NCBI RefSeq assembly: GCF_900103835.1
Contig: NZ_FNID01000006.1
Location: 1 to 64,000 of the forward strand
Direction of reading: 5' to 3'
Source: Acetanaerobacterium elongatum
GTDB taxonomy: Bacteria; Bacillota; Clostridia; Oscillospirales; Ruminococcaceae
Length of the DNA stretch: 64,000 bases
The notes beneath the pieces are model-generated. The model searched no databases, had not been told where the DNA came from, and was given only the letters and a program-made list of their open reading frames with translations. The position numbers and the translations under genes are program-made. Below, piece after piece: positions 8,017 to 17,776 of this stretch; the stretch's first letter is position 1, and every line of letters starts with the position of its first letter.

Positions 8017-8625
8017 ATGTTAAGCTATGAACAGATTCTTCAAAACGGCAGAACTCCTTCAGAGCTTGCACAGCAGCTTACCGCAGAGGATATCGCACAG
8101 TTGTTTGGCCTATTGCGTGAGAAGGATAACGAACTGCGTTATTCGGCGTTTCTGCTGCTGCAGGAACGCAGCAAGGCCCATGCAGATGTTTACCCCTACT
8201 GGGATGGCTTATGCGAGAAGCTGGATGACGAAAACTCCTACCAGCGGAGCCTTGGCGTGATGCTGCTGGCCGAAAATGTACGGTGGGATGCGGCCAACCG
8301 CTTTGATAAGATTGCCGAAAGCTACCTTGCCCGTACCAGCGACGAAAAGTTTATAACCTCTCGGCAAACCATCCAGAGCATTGCTGTTTGGGTAGAGCTA
8401 AAACCTAATCTGCACCCGCTGATTGTTGATACCCTTACCCATATTGATATTGCGTCGTTAAAGGATACCCAACAAAAGCTCATTCTTTTAGATATTCTTG
8501 GGATTTTAGTACGGATTCAGAAGCAGACCGCCAATGAAGCCGCGGCGGATTATATCGCACGGGCGCTGACCGGCGGTGTGCTTGATAAGAAGTCGGTAAA
8601 GATCATCAAGGACATGCTTGGGTAA
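8017..8625 (+). CDS. hypothetical helical-repeat (HEAT-like) protein
   Basis: 202 residues from ATG 8017 (MLSYEQILQ), with AAGGGGTG 6 bases upstream; an in-frame GTG at 8008 overlaps that site. The protein is almost entirely predicted helix, with repeating hydrophobic pairs (LRYSAFLLLQERS, YQRSLGVMLLAENVRW, LKDTQQKLILLDILGILVRI) like HEAT/ARM repeats. No catalytic motif, signal peptide or membrane segment is visible. HEAT-like proteins usually mediate binding. The small membrane-protein gene follows 28 bases downstream, so they probably share a transcript. Confidence 0.6.
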   Translation: MLSYEQILQNGRTPSELAQQLTAEDIAQLFGLLREKDNELRYSAFLLLQERSKAHADVYPYWDGLCEKLDDENSYQRSLGVMLLAENVRWDAANRFDKIAESYLARTSDEKFITSRQTIQSIAVWVELKPNLHPLIVDTLTHIDIASLKDTQQKLILLDILGILVRIQKQTANEAAADYIARALTGGVLDKKSVKIIKDMLG

Positions 8626-8653
8626 TATTAAATAGGACAACTGGAGACAAAAC

Positions 8654-8863
8654 ATGAAAACAAAAACAGTATTTATGGTAAGCCTGATTATTCTTATTGC
8701 CGCTGTAATAATCATAGGTGTCAACTGGTTTATACTACCGTTGCCCGATATGGTAATCAGGGTAACTGGTATTCTTATGCTGGCAGATATTATTGCTTTT
8801 ACTTACAGTGTCGTTAGGCTGAAAATGGAGCAGAAGCTGCGCAGAGATAACCGCAATCATTAA
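8654..8863 (+). CDS. small two-helix membrane protein
   Basis: 69 residues from ATG 8654, with GGAG upstream. Two hydrophobic helices (about 7-27 and 33-55) are followed by a basic tail (MEQKLRRDNRNH). No family is recognised. It lies just before a bidirectional terminator. Confidence 0.55.
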   Translation: MKTKTVFMVSLIILIAAVIIIGVNWFILPLPDMVIRVTGILMLADIIAFTYSVVRLKMEQKLRRDNRNH

Positions 8864-8870
8864 TTGAATA

Positions 8871-8906
8871 AAGCCCATGACAGGAAATCCTATCATGGGC
8901 TTTGTT
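8871..8906. terminator. bidirectional terminator
   Basis: AAGCCCATGA (8871-8880) and TCATGGGCTT (8893-8902) form a perfect 10-bp stem. T-rich tracts follow on both strands (TTTGTTT on plus, TTTATT on minus). It separates the plus-strand small membrane gene from the converging rpsF-ssb-rpsR operon. Confidence 0.75.
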
Positions 8907-8923
8907 TGTATCACGCTTAAGTT

Positions 8924-9193
8924 TTAGTCACTGATATAAGGCAGCAGAGCGATGTGGCGTGCACGCTTGATGGCAATGGTAAGCTGGCGCTGATGACGCG
9001 CGCAGGTACCGGTTACACGGCGGGGCACGATCTTCGCACGCTCGGAAAGGTACTTTCTGAGCTTCATTACATCCTTATAGTCAATCACCGAATTCTTCTC
9101 GGCACAGAAAGCGCAAACCTTCTTGCGGCTCTTTCTGGGGCCGCGGCCGGGAAATTTATCATTGCGATCTCTATCGTTACGATCTCTTTCCAT
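8924..9193 (-). CDS. rpsR: 30S ribosomal protein bS18
   Basis: 89 residues. The conserved S18 core is clear ([45 protein letters not shown]). The basic N-terminal extension carries CAFC plus a later Cys, the pattern of the zinc-binding type of S18. It is the last gene of rpsF-ssb-rpsR, the standard Bacillota order, and ends close to the bidirectional terminator. Confidence 0.97.
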   Translation of the reverse strand: MERDRNDRDRNDKFPGRGPRKSRKKVCAFCAEKNSVIDYKDVMKLRKYLSERAKIVPRRVTGTCARHQRQLTIAIKRARHIALLPYISD

Positions 9194-9276
9194 TATTCAA
9201 ACCTCCCTTTCATGGATTGCGGCAGTATCAGGGGCTTTTCCTGTCTGCCTTACTTGTACTTTAGTTAGAAACAAAG

Positions 9277-9723
9277 TTAGAACGGCAGGTCGTCGTCACC
9301 GGGAACAACCGAGAAATCTTCGCTGCTTCCGCTTTCAAAGGCTACAGGCATGGGAGGCGCCTCGAAGGTGCTTGTACCGGTATTCGCATGGCCAGAGGCT
9401 GCGGCTTTACTTTCACAGAAGAATACATTGTCCGCCAGAACCTCAACAGCTGTGCGCTTATTGCCCTGACTATCATTGTAATTCCTAGTCTGGATAGAGC
9501 CTTCAACAGCAATCATGTTACCCTTTTTAAAGTATTTGCAGACAAACTCGGCTGTATTTCTCCACGCTACAATCGTGATAAAATCGGTTTGACGTTCGGT
9601 ACCCGCCTTGGCATAAGAACGATCTACGGCAATTTGGAAATTCGTTACCGCAAAGTTGGACGTGGTATGTTTAAGCTCGGGGTCAGCCGTAAGCCTGCCC
9701 ATAAGAATGGCCTTGTTCAGCAT
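9277..9723 (-). CDS. ssb: single-stranded DNA-binding protein
   Basis: 148 residues. The OB-fold begins MLNKAILMGRLTADPEL and contains the conserved FITIVAWRNTAEF and GNMIAVEGSIQTRNY blocks. A short low-complexity linker precedes the acidic DDDLPF tip that recruits partner proteins. Its place between rpsF and rpsR is the usual Bacillota arrangement. Confidence 0.97.
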   Translation of the reverse strand: MLNKAILMGRLTADPELKHTTSNFAVTNFQIAVDRSYAKAGTERQTDFITIVAWRNTAEFVCKYFKKGNMIAVEGSIQTRNYNDSQGNKRTAVEVLADNVFFCESKAAASGHANTGTSTFEAPPMPVAFESGSSEDFSVVPGDDDLPF

Positions 9724-9744
9724 AAACGCTACCTCCTATCCTTA

Positions 9745-10044
9745 TTACATGTCCTCTTTGTTTACAATGATGCTGCGCAGCACGCCGTCCGTAATCTTGT
9801 AGATACGGTCGAGCTCTGCGGGGAATTCGGACGGGCTCTTGAACTCAATCAGGTAGTAATAACCCTCTGTTTCATCATTAATCGGGTATGCAAGCCTGCG
9901 CTTACCCCATTCGTTTACAGAGTCAATCGTACCGTTTTGCTCAATCAGCGCCTTGAACTTCTCAACGCGCTCGCCGATACCCTCATCGCCTAACTTGGTA
10001 CTAAGCACCATGATGGTCTCATAAGCAACCGAAGCTTTTGACAT
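9745..10044 (-). CDS. rpsF: 30S ribosomal protein bS6
   Basis: 99 residues. It shows the S6 pattern ETIMVLSTKL, the WGKRRLAYPIND block and EGYYYLIEF. It is the first gene of the rpsF-ssb-rpsR operon, with AGGAGGTG 8 bases before its ATG. A short GCCCC-GAAA-GGGGC hairpin lies in the leader near 10070-10084. It could be part of the S6:S18 autoregulatory leader known in bacteria, but this was not verified. Confidence 0.97.
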   Translation of the reverse strand: MSKASVAYETIMVLSTKLGDEGIGERVEKFKALIEQNGTIDSVNEWGKRRLAYPINDETEGYYYLIEFKSPSEFPAELDRIYKITDGVLRSIIVNKEDM

Positions 10045-10121
10045 TGTTTACACCTCCTTTTGGACTTAAGGCCCCTTTCGGGGCAAGGATTGGTAAAGCC
10101 TAAAAAGGCTATAACAGAGTT

Positions 10122-10150
10122 ATTATAACAGGATGGCTTCTAATTGTCAA
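10122..10150 (-). promoter_or_regulatory. sigma-A promoter of rpsF-ssb-rpsR
   Basis: Perfect TTGACA (complement of 10145-10150), a 17-base spacer and perfect TATAAT (complement of 10122-10127), directed at rpsF. A fully consensus promoter suits a highly expressed ribosomal operon. Confidence 0.9.
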
Positions 10151-10520
10151 TTGAAATGGTTGCTGATCGTGCAGTTAATTCTGTGATTGTCAATGATGTG
10201 AACCAATTTTGTATAAAGAAAGGTTAGACGAGCCGTAGGCAAGGATGGCTTTCAAACGAGTGGTATGGCGCTCAGCTGCAGTCTCTTGAACAGTTTTATC
10301 AATCAGTACATCCGGCACGGTGCCCACGATAATGTACAAAAAGTGTAAATCATAAGAAACTCCGGTTTTCAAAAGAATCCTTCAGCCAGAAACGTACTGC
10401 AATAATTGGCGTGAATGTTTATTTTAACAGCTGCAACAATAATAACGATAAGAAACCTGCAAGCACTATAATACTAGTTTCTCACATAATCGAGATTAGT
10501 ATAGGAAAAGGATTGTCTTT
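10151..10520. other. 370-bp gap with no confident gene
   Basis: This gap lies between the rpsF promoter and the small plus-strand gene at 10521. A 60-codon minus-strand frame (10190-10372, TTG start with AAGGA 5 bases upstream) is present but matches nothing recognised. The right end is AT-rich, with TATAAT-like sequence near 10470, and is the probable promoter region of the gene at 10521. No RNA gene or repeat was seen. Confidence 0.4.
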
Positions 10521-10730
10521 ATGGAAAACGAGAATAAAATCGTCCTGAACCTTTATGAGATCAATTCTCCCGAGGAAGGGGCCTTGCTGCGCGATTCCAT
10601 CAGCACTCAAAGCGGGGTGGAGTGCGTTATCGTCAACGAGGAGCGCAACACCGTAAGCATTATTGGAGCGGAGCTTTCGCGCGAGGATATCATCGACGTT
10701 ATCGAGGCACTGGGCTTTACGGTAGCTTAA
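10521..10730 (+). CDS. small HMA-like (ferredoxin-fold) protein without metal ligands
   Basis: 69 residues from ATG 10521, with AAAGGA upstream. The pattern (KIVLNLYEINSPEEGALLRDSISTQSGVECVIVNEERNTVSI...IIDVIEALGFTVA) has the beta-alpha-beta layout of heavy-metal-associated domains. The usual CxxC metal site is absent: only one Cys, in GVECVIV. It is therefore unlikely to be a copper chaperone. It converges on addA with one base between the stop codons and no terminator. Confidence 0.6.
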   Translation: MENENKIVLNLYEINSPEEGALLRDSISTQSGVECVIVNEERNTVSIIGAELSREDIIDVIEALGFTVA

Positions 10731-10731
10731 G

Positions 10732-13700
10732 CTAGATACTGATGGGGCGGCCGAGCGCAAAGGAATAGAGCACACACTCCTTTACCGGCTTGGCAAGGCT
10801 CTGCTCCAGTGCTCGCTTGTAATAATGAAGCTGAAGCGAATAACGTTTTATAAGCTCCTCCGCCGATTTTACCGCATCGGTTTTATAGTCTACGATTACA
10901 AGGGCGCCGTCCTCCTCAAACACACAGTCGGCAACACCCTGTATCACAATATAGTCATCCTCCCCGCTTTCGGCGCAGGCGGTGGAATACTCTTTAGCAT
11001 CAAGCTGCGAGATAAATTTCAATTCCCGCATAAGCTTGGGGGAAGCAAACATGCGCTTGGCAAGCGCGCCCTCAAAAAATGTGGCAAGCTTCTTTTGGTC
11101 GATAACCGCGCTCTCCTCCGGCGAGAGATAGCTTTGCCGCTGCATACGTGAAATCTCCGCGGCAAGGTCAAGACTTGCCTGCCTGTAATCTGAAAACTGC
11201 ATGAATTTATGCAGGGCACTGCCCTTCTGCGCGGGGGTAAGCCCGCCCGAGAAGGTGAAGGACGGCCCGCGCAGTTCGGTTAGCACCGTCTGCCGCTCCG
11301 CGATATCCGAAACGGCAAGCTTGGTCGGAATCTCTACCGATTGTATAAACGGGTATACTTTATCAATTCTCTCGCGCAGTTTATAAAGCAGCGGCATATC
11401 TGCCGAAGCTGCCTTTGGTACGATTACCGCCGTTTCTTCCGCGGCTTCGGTCTGCTTGTTTTCGGGAGCAGCAGGGGTAATCAAACGCACCTGCCATACG
11501 CCGTCATCGGGCAACACACAGGAATCATCCAACCCCGCAAGCTCACGCAGGCAGGCGGCCTCTTTTTTGCGCAGCGCGGCAGTCAGTATCCAGTCGGAGA
11601 AGCTCTGCGCGCCTTGCACCGTAAAGGGGTTAAGCTTCACACTGTCGGTAAGGTTCTCGGCAAGCTTGGCAAGCCTTTTATCAGGCTTCTTTTCGGCTGT
11701 AACAATATATAGGTACTCCTTTGCGCGGGTGAGCGCTACATATAATATGCGCATCTCCTCCGAAAGCATGCCTTTTGATATTTCAAGCTTGAGCGCCTCC
11801 TGCGGCACGGTGGTGTACTGCTTGAGGCTTTCGGGCTCGCGGCGTTTACAGGAAAAGCCCAGCGTGGAATGCAGCAGGCTGGGCTCGTTTAAATCCTGCC
11901 GGTTAAACTGCTTGGAGCAATCGGCCACAAAGCAGACGGGGAACTCTAACCCCTTGGATTTGTGCATACTGAGGATGCGCACCACGTCGGCGGTATCGGC
12001 AAACGCGGGTGCCTCGCCGAGCGAAAGGCCCTGTTCCATCATGCGGTTAAACAGGCGTACCAGCCCCGCCAGCGTTTTGCAGCCGCTCTGCTCGTACCCT
12101 CTGGCATACTCCGAGAGCAGGCGCAGATTGGCAAGGCGCTTGAGGCCGTTTGGCATGGCAAGCACCATCAAATCATAACCCGTAAGGGTGTATACATATT
12201 CAATCAGCCGGTCGGGTGAAAGCGAAACAGCGGCAGTGCGCAGTTTTTCAAGTGTTTGAAGTAATTGCGCAGCCTTCTCGCTCTCCTTAGCGTACACCGC
12301 CGCCGCAAGATAAAGCGGTGCACGAGGGTTTGCCAAGCGGATGGCTGAAAGCTCGGTGGCGGTAAAAGCAAACATGGGCGAAAGCATAACAGCGACAAGG
12401 TCGATATCCGAGAGCGGATTATCCACCGTGCGCAGCAGCGAGAGCATTACCGCTACCTCGCGAGCCTTGAAATAGTCGCCCGAGGTATCGCTGTAAACGG
12501 GGATGCCGCAGGCTTCGAGCTCATTTGCGTACACCTGTGCCTTACCCTTTACTGAACGCAGCAGGATGGCGATATCCCGAAACGAAGCCCGCCGGAGTGC
12601 GCCGTTTTCGGTAACCATCAGCCCATCGCTAAGCAGCTTTTTAATCTGCCCCGCAATATGCCGTGCCTCCAGTTGAGCGGCGGTTTCGTCGTCCTCCAGC
12701 TGTGAGGCATCCACCACGTCAAGGGTGACCTGCGGCAGCCGGGTTTCCGGGTAAACCGCCGCTGGGATAAGCAGCTCGTCACCCGCGTATTCAATCTCGC
12801 CCATTTTACGGCTCATAATCTGCGTAAAGATAAAGTTCACCGCAGAGGTCACCCCGCTGCGGCTGCGGAAGTTTCGGCCGAGGGTAATCTTTGCGGGAAA
12901 ATGCTGTTCATCAAACGGAGCAAATACCTCTTTATAGTGCAAAAACAGCTCGGGCATCGCCTGCCGGAAACGGTAGATGCTCTGCTTGACATCCCCCACC
13001 ATAAACAGGTTCTGCTCCTCGCGCGAGATAGCCTTGAAGATCTCGTTCTGTACCTCGTTAACGTCCTGATATTCGTCGATGAAAATCTCTTCGATACTCT
13101 GCGAAAGAGAACGCGCCACCTCGGTTCTTACTGTCTGCCCGTTCTCGCTTTGCACCAACAGCTTTAACGCAAGCTGCTCAAGGTCGGTGAAATCGAGCAG
13201 GTTGCGGTCGCGCTTTTTCTCCTCGTAGCGTGCGGCATAGGCTTTTACCAACTCAAACAGCACGGTAATCTTGGGCAGAAGGTCAAGCATATCCTCCCGG
13301 TGTTGCGCCTCGGTAGCACAAAACTGCCGCTCACGCAGGGCTTTTACCGCCGCCTTGAAGCCGTTTCTGGTGCCGAGCAGTCGTTCCTTTAGCGCCTTAT
13401 CGTCAAACCCGCGCGCCGCCCCGAGCGAACCGAACTCATAGCCGCGCAGGGCTTTGTAGATTGTATCCCATTCTCCGTTTTTCGCGGCATCCAGCAGCTT
13501 CCCGGCATAAGCGGCATCTTCATTAAACCGCACTGCGTAAGCCTTGGCGAGGGTGCCGTCCCCCTCTATCACCAATAGCGCCTGCCTGAGCTGGTGTGCC
13601 CAGTGCGTCATCGCCTGTTCGGTATACGCAAGTATTGTCTGCCCCCATACCGATGCGCTTACCGGGATATCTGGGTCGTACAGGGTAAGTTTTTGTTCCA

Positions 13701-14274
13701 GCCAATGCTCGGGAAAGGGGTGCGAGCGAACGAAGGTATGCAAACGCTCGACGGTCTGCATCAGACGCTTGTCGTCGCGGCCCGAGCTTACCATCTCCAC
13801 CAGCGCAAAGAACGCCTCATTGCCCCCCGCGTAGTATTCCTCCACCACCTCGGCGGCGGCCTCGGCACGCAGCAGCGCGAGCTCGTTTTCATCGCCGATT
13901 CTGAAATCGGGCGAAACGGCAAGCTGCTGGAAATTCTGGCGTATCACATCCATACAAAAGGAGTGAATGGTACAGATATGTGCCTTGGCGAGCAGCATCT
14001 GCTGGCGGCGCAGGCCGTAATCGTCCGGGCATTCGGCGAGCAGCGCGGAAAGTGCTGTATCCACCCGCTCACGGATTTCGGCGGCGGCGGCGTTTGAAAA
14101 GGTAACCACCGCAAGCTTATCGGCATCCACAGGGTTTACAGGGTCGGCAATGCGGCGAATCACACGCTCAACCAGCACTGCGGTTTTGCCGCTGCCTGCA
14201 GCGGCGGAAACCAGCAGACTGCCGCCACGCGCTGTTATTGCCTGTAACTGCTCAGCTGTCCAGTTTCTGCTCAC
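10732..14274 (-). CDS. addA: ATP-dependent helicase/nuclease subunit A
   Basis: 1180 residues from GTG 14274, preceded by GGAGGAAG 8 bases upstream and overlapping the 3' end of addB by 23 bases. AddA is the helicase-nuclease motor of the AddAB double-strand-break resection complex, the Bacillota equivalent of RecBCD. UvrD-type helicase motifs: SAAAGSGKTAVLVERVI (Walker A, near residue 20), FIDEYQDVNEVQ (Walker B), SIYRFRQAMPELF, GRNFRSR, LSMHKSKGLEFPVCFV and YVALTRAKEYLYI. The C-terminal nuclease has ALVIVDYKTDAV with its metal-binding Asp and catalytic Lys. The length is normal. Translation is probably coupled to addB. Confidence 0.95.
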   Translation of the reverse strand: MSRNWTAEQLQAITARGGSLLVSAAAGSGKTAVLVERVIRRIADPVNPVDADKLAVVTFSNAAAAEIRERVDTALSALLAECPDDYGLRRQQMLLAKAHICTIHSFCMDVIRQNFQQLAVSPDFRIGDENELALLRAEAAAEVVEEYYAGGNEAFFALVEMVSSGRDDKRLMQTVERLHTFVRSHPFPEHWLEQKLTLYDPDIPVSASVWGQTILAYTEQAMTHWAHQLRQALLVIEGDGTLAKAYAVRFNEDAAYAGKLLDAAKNGEWDTIYKALRGYEFGSLGAARGFDDKALKERLLGTRNGFKAAVKALRERQFCATEAQHREDMLDLLPKITVLFELVKAYAARYEEKKRDRNLLDFTDLEQLALKLLVQSENGQTVRTEVARSLSQSIEEIFIDEYQDVNEVQNEIFKAISREEQNLFMVGDVKQSIYRFRQAMPELFLHYKEVFAPFDEQHFPAKITLGRNFRSRSGVTSAVNFIFTQIMSRKMGEIEYAGDELLIPAAVYPETRLPQVTLDVVDASQLEDDETAAQLEARHIAGQIKKLLSDGLMVTENGALRRASFRDIAILLRSVKGKAQVYANELEACGIPVYSDTSGDYFKAREVAVMLSLLRTVDNPLSDIDLVAVMLSPMFAFTATELSAIRLANPRAPLYLAAAVYAKESEKAAQLLQTLEKLRTAAVSLSPDRLIEYVYTLTGYDLMVLAMPNGLKRLANLRLLSEYARGYEQSGCKTLAGLVRLFNRMMEQGLSLGEAPAFADTADVVRILSMHKSKGLEFPVCFVADCSKQFNRQDLNEPSLLHSTLGFSCKRREPESLKQYTTVPQEALKLEISKGMLSEEMRILYVALTRAKEYLYIVTAEKKPDKRLAKLAENLTDSVKLNPFTVQGAQSFSDWILTAALRKKEAACLRELAGLDDSCVLPDDGVWQVRLITPAAPENKQTEAAEETAVIVPKAASADMPLLYKLRERIDKVYPFIQSVEIPTKLAVSDIAERQTVLTELRGPSFTFSGGLTPAQKGSALHKFMQFSDYRQASLDLAAEISRMQRQSYLSPEESAVIDQKKLATFFEGALAKRMFASPKLMRELKFISQLDAKEYSTACAESGEDDYIVIQGVADCVFEEDGALVIVDYKTDAVKSAEELIKRYSLQLHYYKRALEQSLAKPVKECVLYSFALGRPISI

Positions 14275-17200
14275 CGCTTGCTTCCTCCATTCTTGTAAAC
14301 AGCTCCTCTTCGGGGATATCCTGAATCTTAATGTACTCGTCGTTTGGCTCGTGCCCGCAGATATGTGAGAATTCGCAGTAATCGCAGGGGCTGTAGCTGC
14401 CGCCCTGCGCGGGAACGGCATCAATCTGCCCCTCGTACAGCGCGCATGCCATATCGCCTACCAGCTTTTCGATGTGGCGCTTCACCCGGCCCATATTCTC
14501 AAGGTTAGCTACCTTGGATTTTTTATCGAGCACCCACACACGGTTGCCGTTTTCGTCGGTACCCTCGGTAAACCGCGCCGGGATGAATATCCCCGCACCG
14601 CCGTGTTCCATCCCCGTGATGGCGTTTTCATCCTCCAGCAAAAGCCCGCTCATCCTGAGCGCCTCAGACTGCTTAAGCTGTACCTCGCTGTCATCCGCCT
14701 CGCGCAATACCTCTGCAACCGGATTCTTGGCAGGCATGTACAGCACACCCGCGGGTGCAGCCCCGGCGTAGCGCCCGTTCTGGCAGACGGTGAACAGGTA
14801 GAGCAGCATCTGCATATTTAGTCCATAATAAACATCCGAAAGGTTAAAGCTTTTATGTCCGGTCTTGTAATCCACTACGCGCACATAACGCTTGCCGTTT
14901 TTTGTCATGATGTCCAGCCGGTCAATGGTGCCCTCTACCCGCACACGGGCGCCGATGGGGGTAATCAACTCTATCGGCTCTACTGCCCCGCCTTGCTTGA
15001 TGGGAAGCTCAAAGGCTTCTGGCGTGTAATCGCTCTGCGAAAACTCGGTAATCAGCTGTTTTATCAGCTTGAGCACCGTGGCGGAAAGGCGGGTATACAG
15101 GTATTGAAAGCGCGCGGGCTTGCCCTCTGCCCCACCCATCTTTTCCAGCAGGTAGTGGTTCAGTACCTCTCCCACCTCTGTGCGCAGGGCAGCAGGGCTT
15201 AGGGCTGCAAGCTCTTTAATAGTGTGCCTGGTAAGCAGCTCCTGCAGGGCGTAATGGATAAGTGACCCCGCCTCGAGTGGCGTGAGCTTTGCCTGCTCGC
15301 GCTTTTTAAGCCGGATACCGTTCTTTAAAAAGTAGGAAAACCGGCAGCGGTAGTAGGTTTCCAGGCCGGTAGGCGATAAGGTAAGGTCTTGACCGAACAA
15401 CCTTCGGGCGGTGTTGCTGTCGTCGATCGTAAAATGTACCTTTTGCCCCGCAAACAGCAGGCTTTCATAAAGCGGCGCGGCGGCAGAGTTTTGCAGCAGC
15501 TCTTTAAGCGTTGCAGCGAATGGAGCATTGTCGCTGCTATGTAATGCGACGGCCTTCAGTGCCGTTCGCTCGTTCCAGATATAGTGCTGCGGCTCAAACG
15601 CAGCGGCATCCTGCACCTGCAAGCAGGGCAGAATCAGCAAAATCTGGCGCACCATCTGCGACGGGTACAGCCCCTCCCCCTTAATACCTGTGCGCGGGTA
15701 GGAAACGGCCAGCAGATGTGAAGGGCAGGTTAATGCCTTGTAGGCGATAAACCGCTCAACAATCGTTTTTTTCGTCTGAGTCTCGGCGAGCTCCAGCCCA
15801 AGGGCGGCAAGCGCCTCGCGCTCACTGTCGGTAAACAGGCCGCCCCCTTGTGGGATCAGCGGGAACACCCCCTCGTTGGCACCAAAAATGAAGGCCGCCT
15901 TGGGGGATGCGGCGCGGATACGGTCGGCGCTGCCGATGAGTACCTGATCAAGCGTCTGCGGAATGCTTCCCATGTCGTAGGTTCCAATTGCAAGGCGCAG
16001 AAGCTCCAGGCTTCGTTTGGCATCCAGCACCGTGCCGCGCAGCACCGAGGCAAAGGTGTCGAGGATATCCATCACAATCCCCCATACCCGCTCGACACTC
16101 TGCGCCTGATTATAATCATTTTCGTTCTTTAAGTTCGCAATCTGTTCCTGCACACGGTTTTGCAGACCGCAGGCCGTTATGTACTCATATACCGCGCGCG
16201 CAAAGGCCTCACCGTCTGCGGACTTGATAGCCGCGGCAAGCCTTTCAAGCGGGGGAATAATCTGATGTCGCAGGGTATTGAGCCTTTCAAGCAAAGCATG
16301 ATCCCCCTCGGTCATACCATTTACAAAGCCGCGAGGATGATTCTTAAAGGGATCGCACCACACAAACCCCTTGATATCCCACAGGAAAACATAGTTTTCA
16401 AGCTGTGCCACCTCACAGGCATCAAAGCGCGTAAGGCCGGTTTTCAGCATGGCTATAATACTGTCGCTATCAAAACGGTTTGCCGCGGCAGAAACAGCGC
16501 TGAGGATATACAAAATCAACGGGCTGCGCTCAATACTCTCGGTAAAATCATAAAAATAGGGAATGTCATAGCGCGGGAGCACCGATTCCAGCACCGTTTT
16601 GTAGGCAGTTACATCGCGCCCGATGAGGACGATATCGCGATAGCGAAGGTTCTCCTCTAAAACAAGGTGCTTGATTTCACTTGCAATTAGTTCAAGCTCC
16701 TCATAGGGGTTCGAAGCCGAAAAGATACGGACATCCTCGGGCGCAGCATCGCAGACAGTCGGTATAAAGCTGAAGATACCCTGCTCCACTGCCGAAATCC
16801 CTTTGCCCGCAAAGCGCAGGGGTTCTGAAAGTACCTCGGGGGCTGCTACCGTCACCTTTCGCTCCTTGGCCATACGCACCAGCCGGTTGGCTGCCTCGGT
16901 AACGGGTGAAAACAATCCCAGGCCGTGCGAGTTATCCTGAAGCGAATCGGTGCAGAGCGAAACGGCACACTGCTCGGCACCCTTTAGAATATACCCCAGT
17001 GTTTCATATTCCACAGCGGTAAAGCCCTTGAATTCATCAATGAATACGGCTGAGCCAGCAAAAAAATCATTTTCAGCAAGCAGGCGGTTAGCAGCAGGCA
17101 GATCATCCAACGGGTCGGCATAGCCCTTGGCAAGCAGTGCTTCGTAGGCGTTATAAATAAGCGCCAGCTCCCCGGTTTTGGCCTTGAGAACGCCCTCCTC

Positions 17201-17635
17201 TAGCTGCTCATTGGCTTGATACAGCTGCTCCGGTGTAACACCCGCATTTTTGAATTCGGTTACGGCATTTACCATTCCGGTGACAAACGCAAGGTTTGCA
17301 TAGTGCTTTTTATAAACCGAAAGGCTGTCCTTCAGCTCGCTTAAAGCCATACTCATCAGCATGGTGCGCGCGCCGTCGCCCACATAGTTTTTGGCAAGGC
17401 CGCCATACTCTCGAAACACCAGATTGGCAAGGCGGGTGAAGCTTACCACCTCTACCTGTATGCTCTTCTGCGCGCCAAGCTGGGAGTAAAGCACGCGCTC
17501 GCTTTCAAACGAGAACTGCTCGGGTACCAGCAGGTATACCTTACTGTACCGGCCGCTCTCCACCGCCGCGGCAAGCTCTTTTCGTACTTTTGGGGTTTTT
17601 CCGCTGCCCGAACGGCCCAATATCAGCTTCAGCAT
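14252..17635 (-). CDS. addB: ATP-dependent helicase/deoxyribonuclease subunit B
   Basis: 1127 residues. AddB is the partner of AddA; it carries an inactivated helicase domain plus a RecB-type nuclease with an iron-sulfur cluster. Visible: LILGRSGSGKTPKV (Walker A, residue 4 on), VYLLVPEQFSFESERVL, AVFIDEFKGFTAVE, VRVVDYKTG (nuclease Asp and Lys), and four cluster cysteines, one in TYYRCRFSYFLKNG and three in CDYCEFSHIC near the end. The length fits the family. It is the first gene of addBA, 93 bases beyond the oadG terminator. Confidence 0.95.
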   Translation of the reverse strand: MLKLILGRSGSGKTPKVRKELAAAVESGRYSKVYLLVPEQFSFESERVLYSQLGAQKSIQVEVVSFTRLANLVFREYGGLAKNYVGDGARTMLMSMALSELKDSLSVYKKHYANLAFVTGMVNAVTEFKNAGVTPEQLYQANEQLEEGVLKAKTGELALIYNAYEALLAKGYADPLDDLPAANRLLAENDFFAGSAVFIDEFKGFTAVEYETLGYILKGAEQCAVSLCTDSLQDNSHGLGLFSPVTEAANRLVRMAKERKVTVAAPEVLSEPLRFAGKGISAVEQGIFSFIPTVCDAAPEDVRIFSASNPYEELELIASEIKHLVLEENLRYRDIVLIGRDVTAYKTVLESVLPRYDIPYFYDFTESIERSPLILYILSAVSAAANRFDSDSIIAMLKTGLTRFDACEVAQLENYVFLWDIKGFVWCDPFKNHPRGFVNGMTEGDHALLERLNTLRHQIIPPLERLAAAIKSADGEAFARAVYEYITACGLQNRVQEQIANLKNENDYNQAQSVERVWGIVMDILDTFASVLRGTVLDAKRSLELLRLAIGTYDMGSIPQTLDQVLIGSADRIRAASPKAAFIFGANEGVFPLIPQGGGLFTDSEREALAALGLELAETQTKKTIVERFIAYKALTCPSHLLAVSYPRTGIKGEGLYPSQMVRQILLILPCLQVQDAAAFEPQHYIWNERTALKAVALHSSDNAPFAATLKELLQNSAAAPLYESLLFAGQKVHFTIDDSNTARRLFGQDLTLSPTGLETYYRCRFSYFLKNGIRLKKREQAKLTPLEAGSLIHYALQELLTRHTIKELAALSPAALRTEVGEVLNHYLLEKMGGAEGKPARFQYLYTRLSATVLKLIKQLITEFSQSDYTPEAFELPIKQGGAVEPIELITPIGARVRVEGTIDRLDIMTKNGKRYVRVVDYKTGHKSFNLSDVYYGLNMQMLLYLFTVCQNGRYAGAAPAGVLYMPAKNPVAEVLREADDSEVQLKQSEALRMSGLLLEDENAITGMEHGGAGIFIPARFTEGTDENGNRVWVLDKKSKVANLENMGRVKRHIEKLVGDMACALYEGQIDAVPAQGGSYSPCDYCEFSHICGHEPNDEYIKIQDIPEEELFTRMEEASGEQKLDS

Positions 17636-17727
17636 GGTGCCTTGCCCCCTTATGCATCAAAGCCAGAATAATATAAATATTGTAGCACATTCGGCTTTTT
17701 CTGCAAAGTAATTATCCAAAGTAAAGC

Positions 17728-17761
17728 AAAACAGCCGCCCGATAAAACGGACGGCTGTTGA
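17728..17761 (-). terminator. intrinsic terminator of the OadG-like gene
   Basis: On the minus strand CAACAGCCGTCCG pairs with CGGGCGGCTGTT and is followed by TTGCTTT. It isolates the OadG-like gene from addBA. Confidence 0.75.
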
Positions 17762-17776
17762 ATGACTAAATTCAGA

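Noticed and set aside
10190-10372. 60-codon minus-strand frame with TTG start and an AAGGA upstream
   Set aside because: It has a plausible ribosome-binding site but no recognisable domain or composition signal, and lies just before the rpsF promoter. Kept only as a note in the gap entry.
13594-14097. 167-codon plus-strand open frame inside addA
   Set aside because: Antisense to addA helicase motifs, with no ribosome-binding site or domain.
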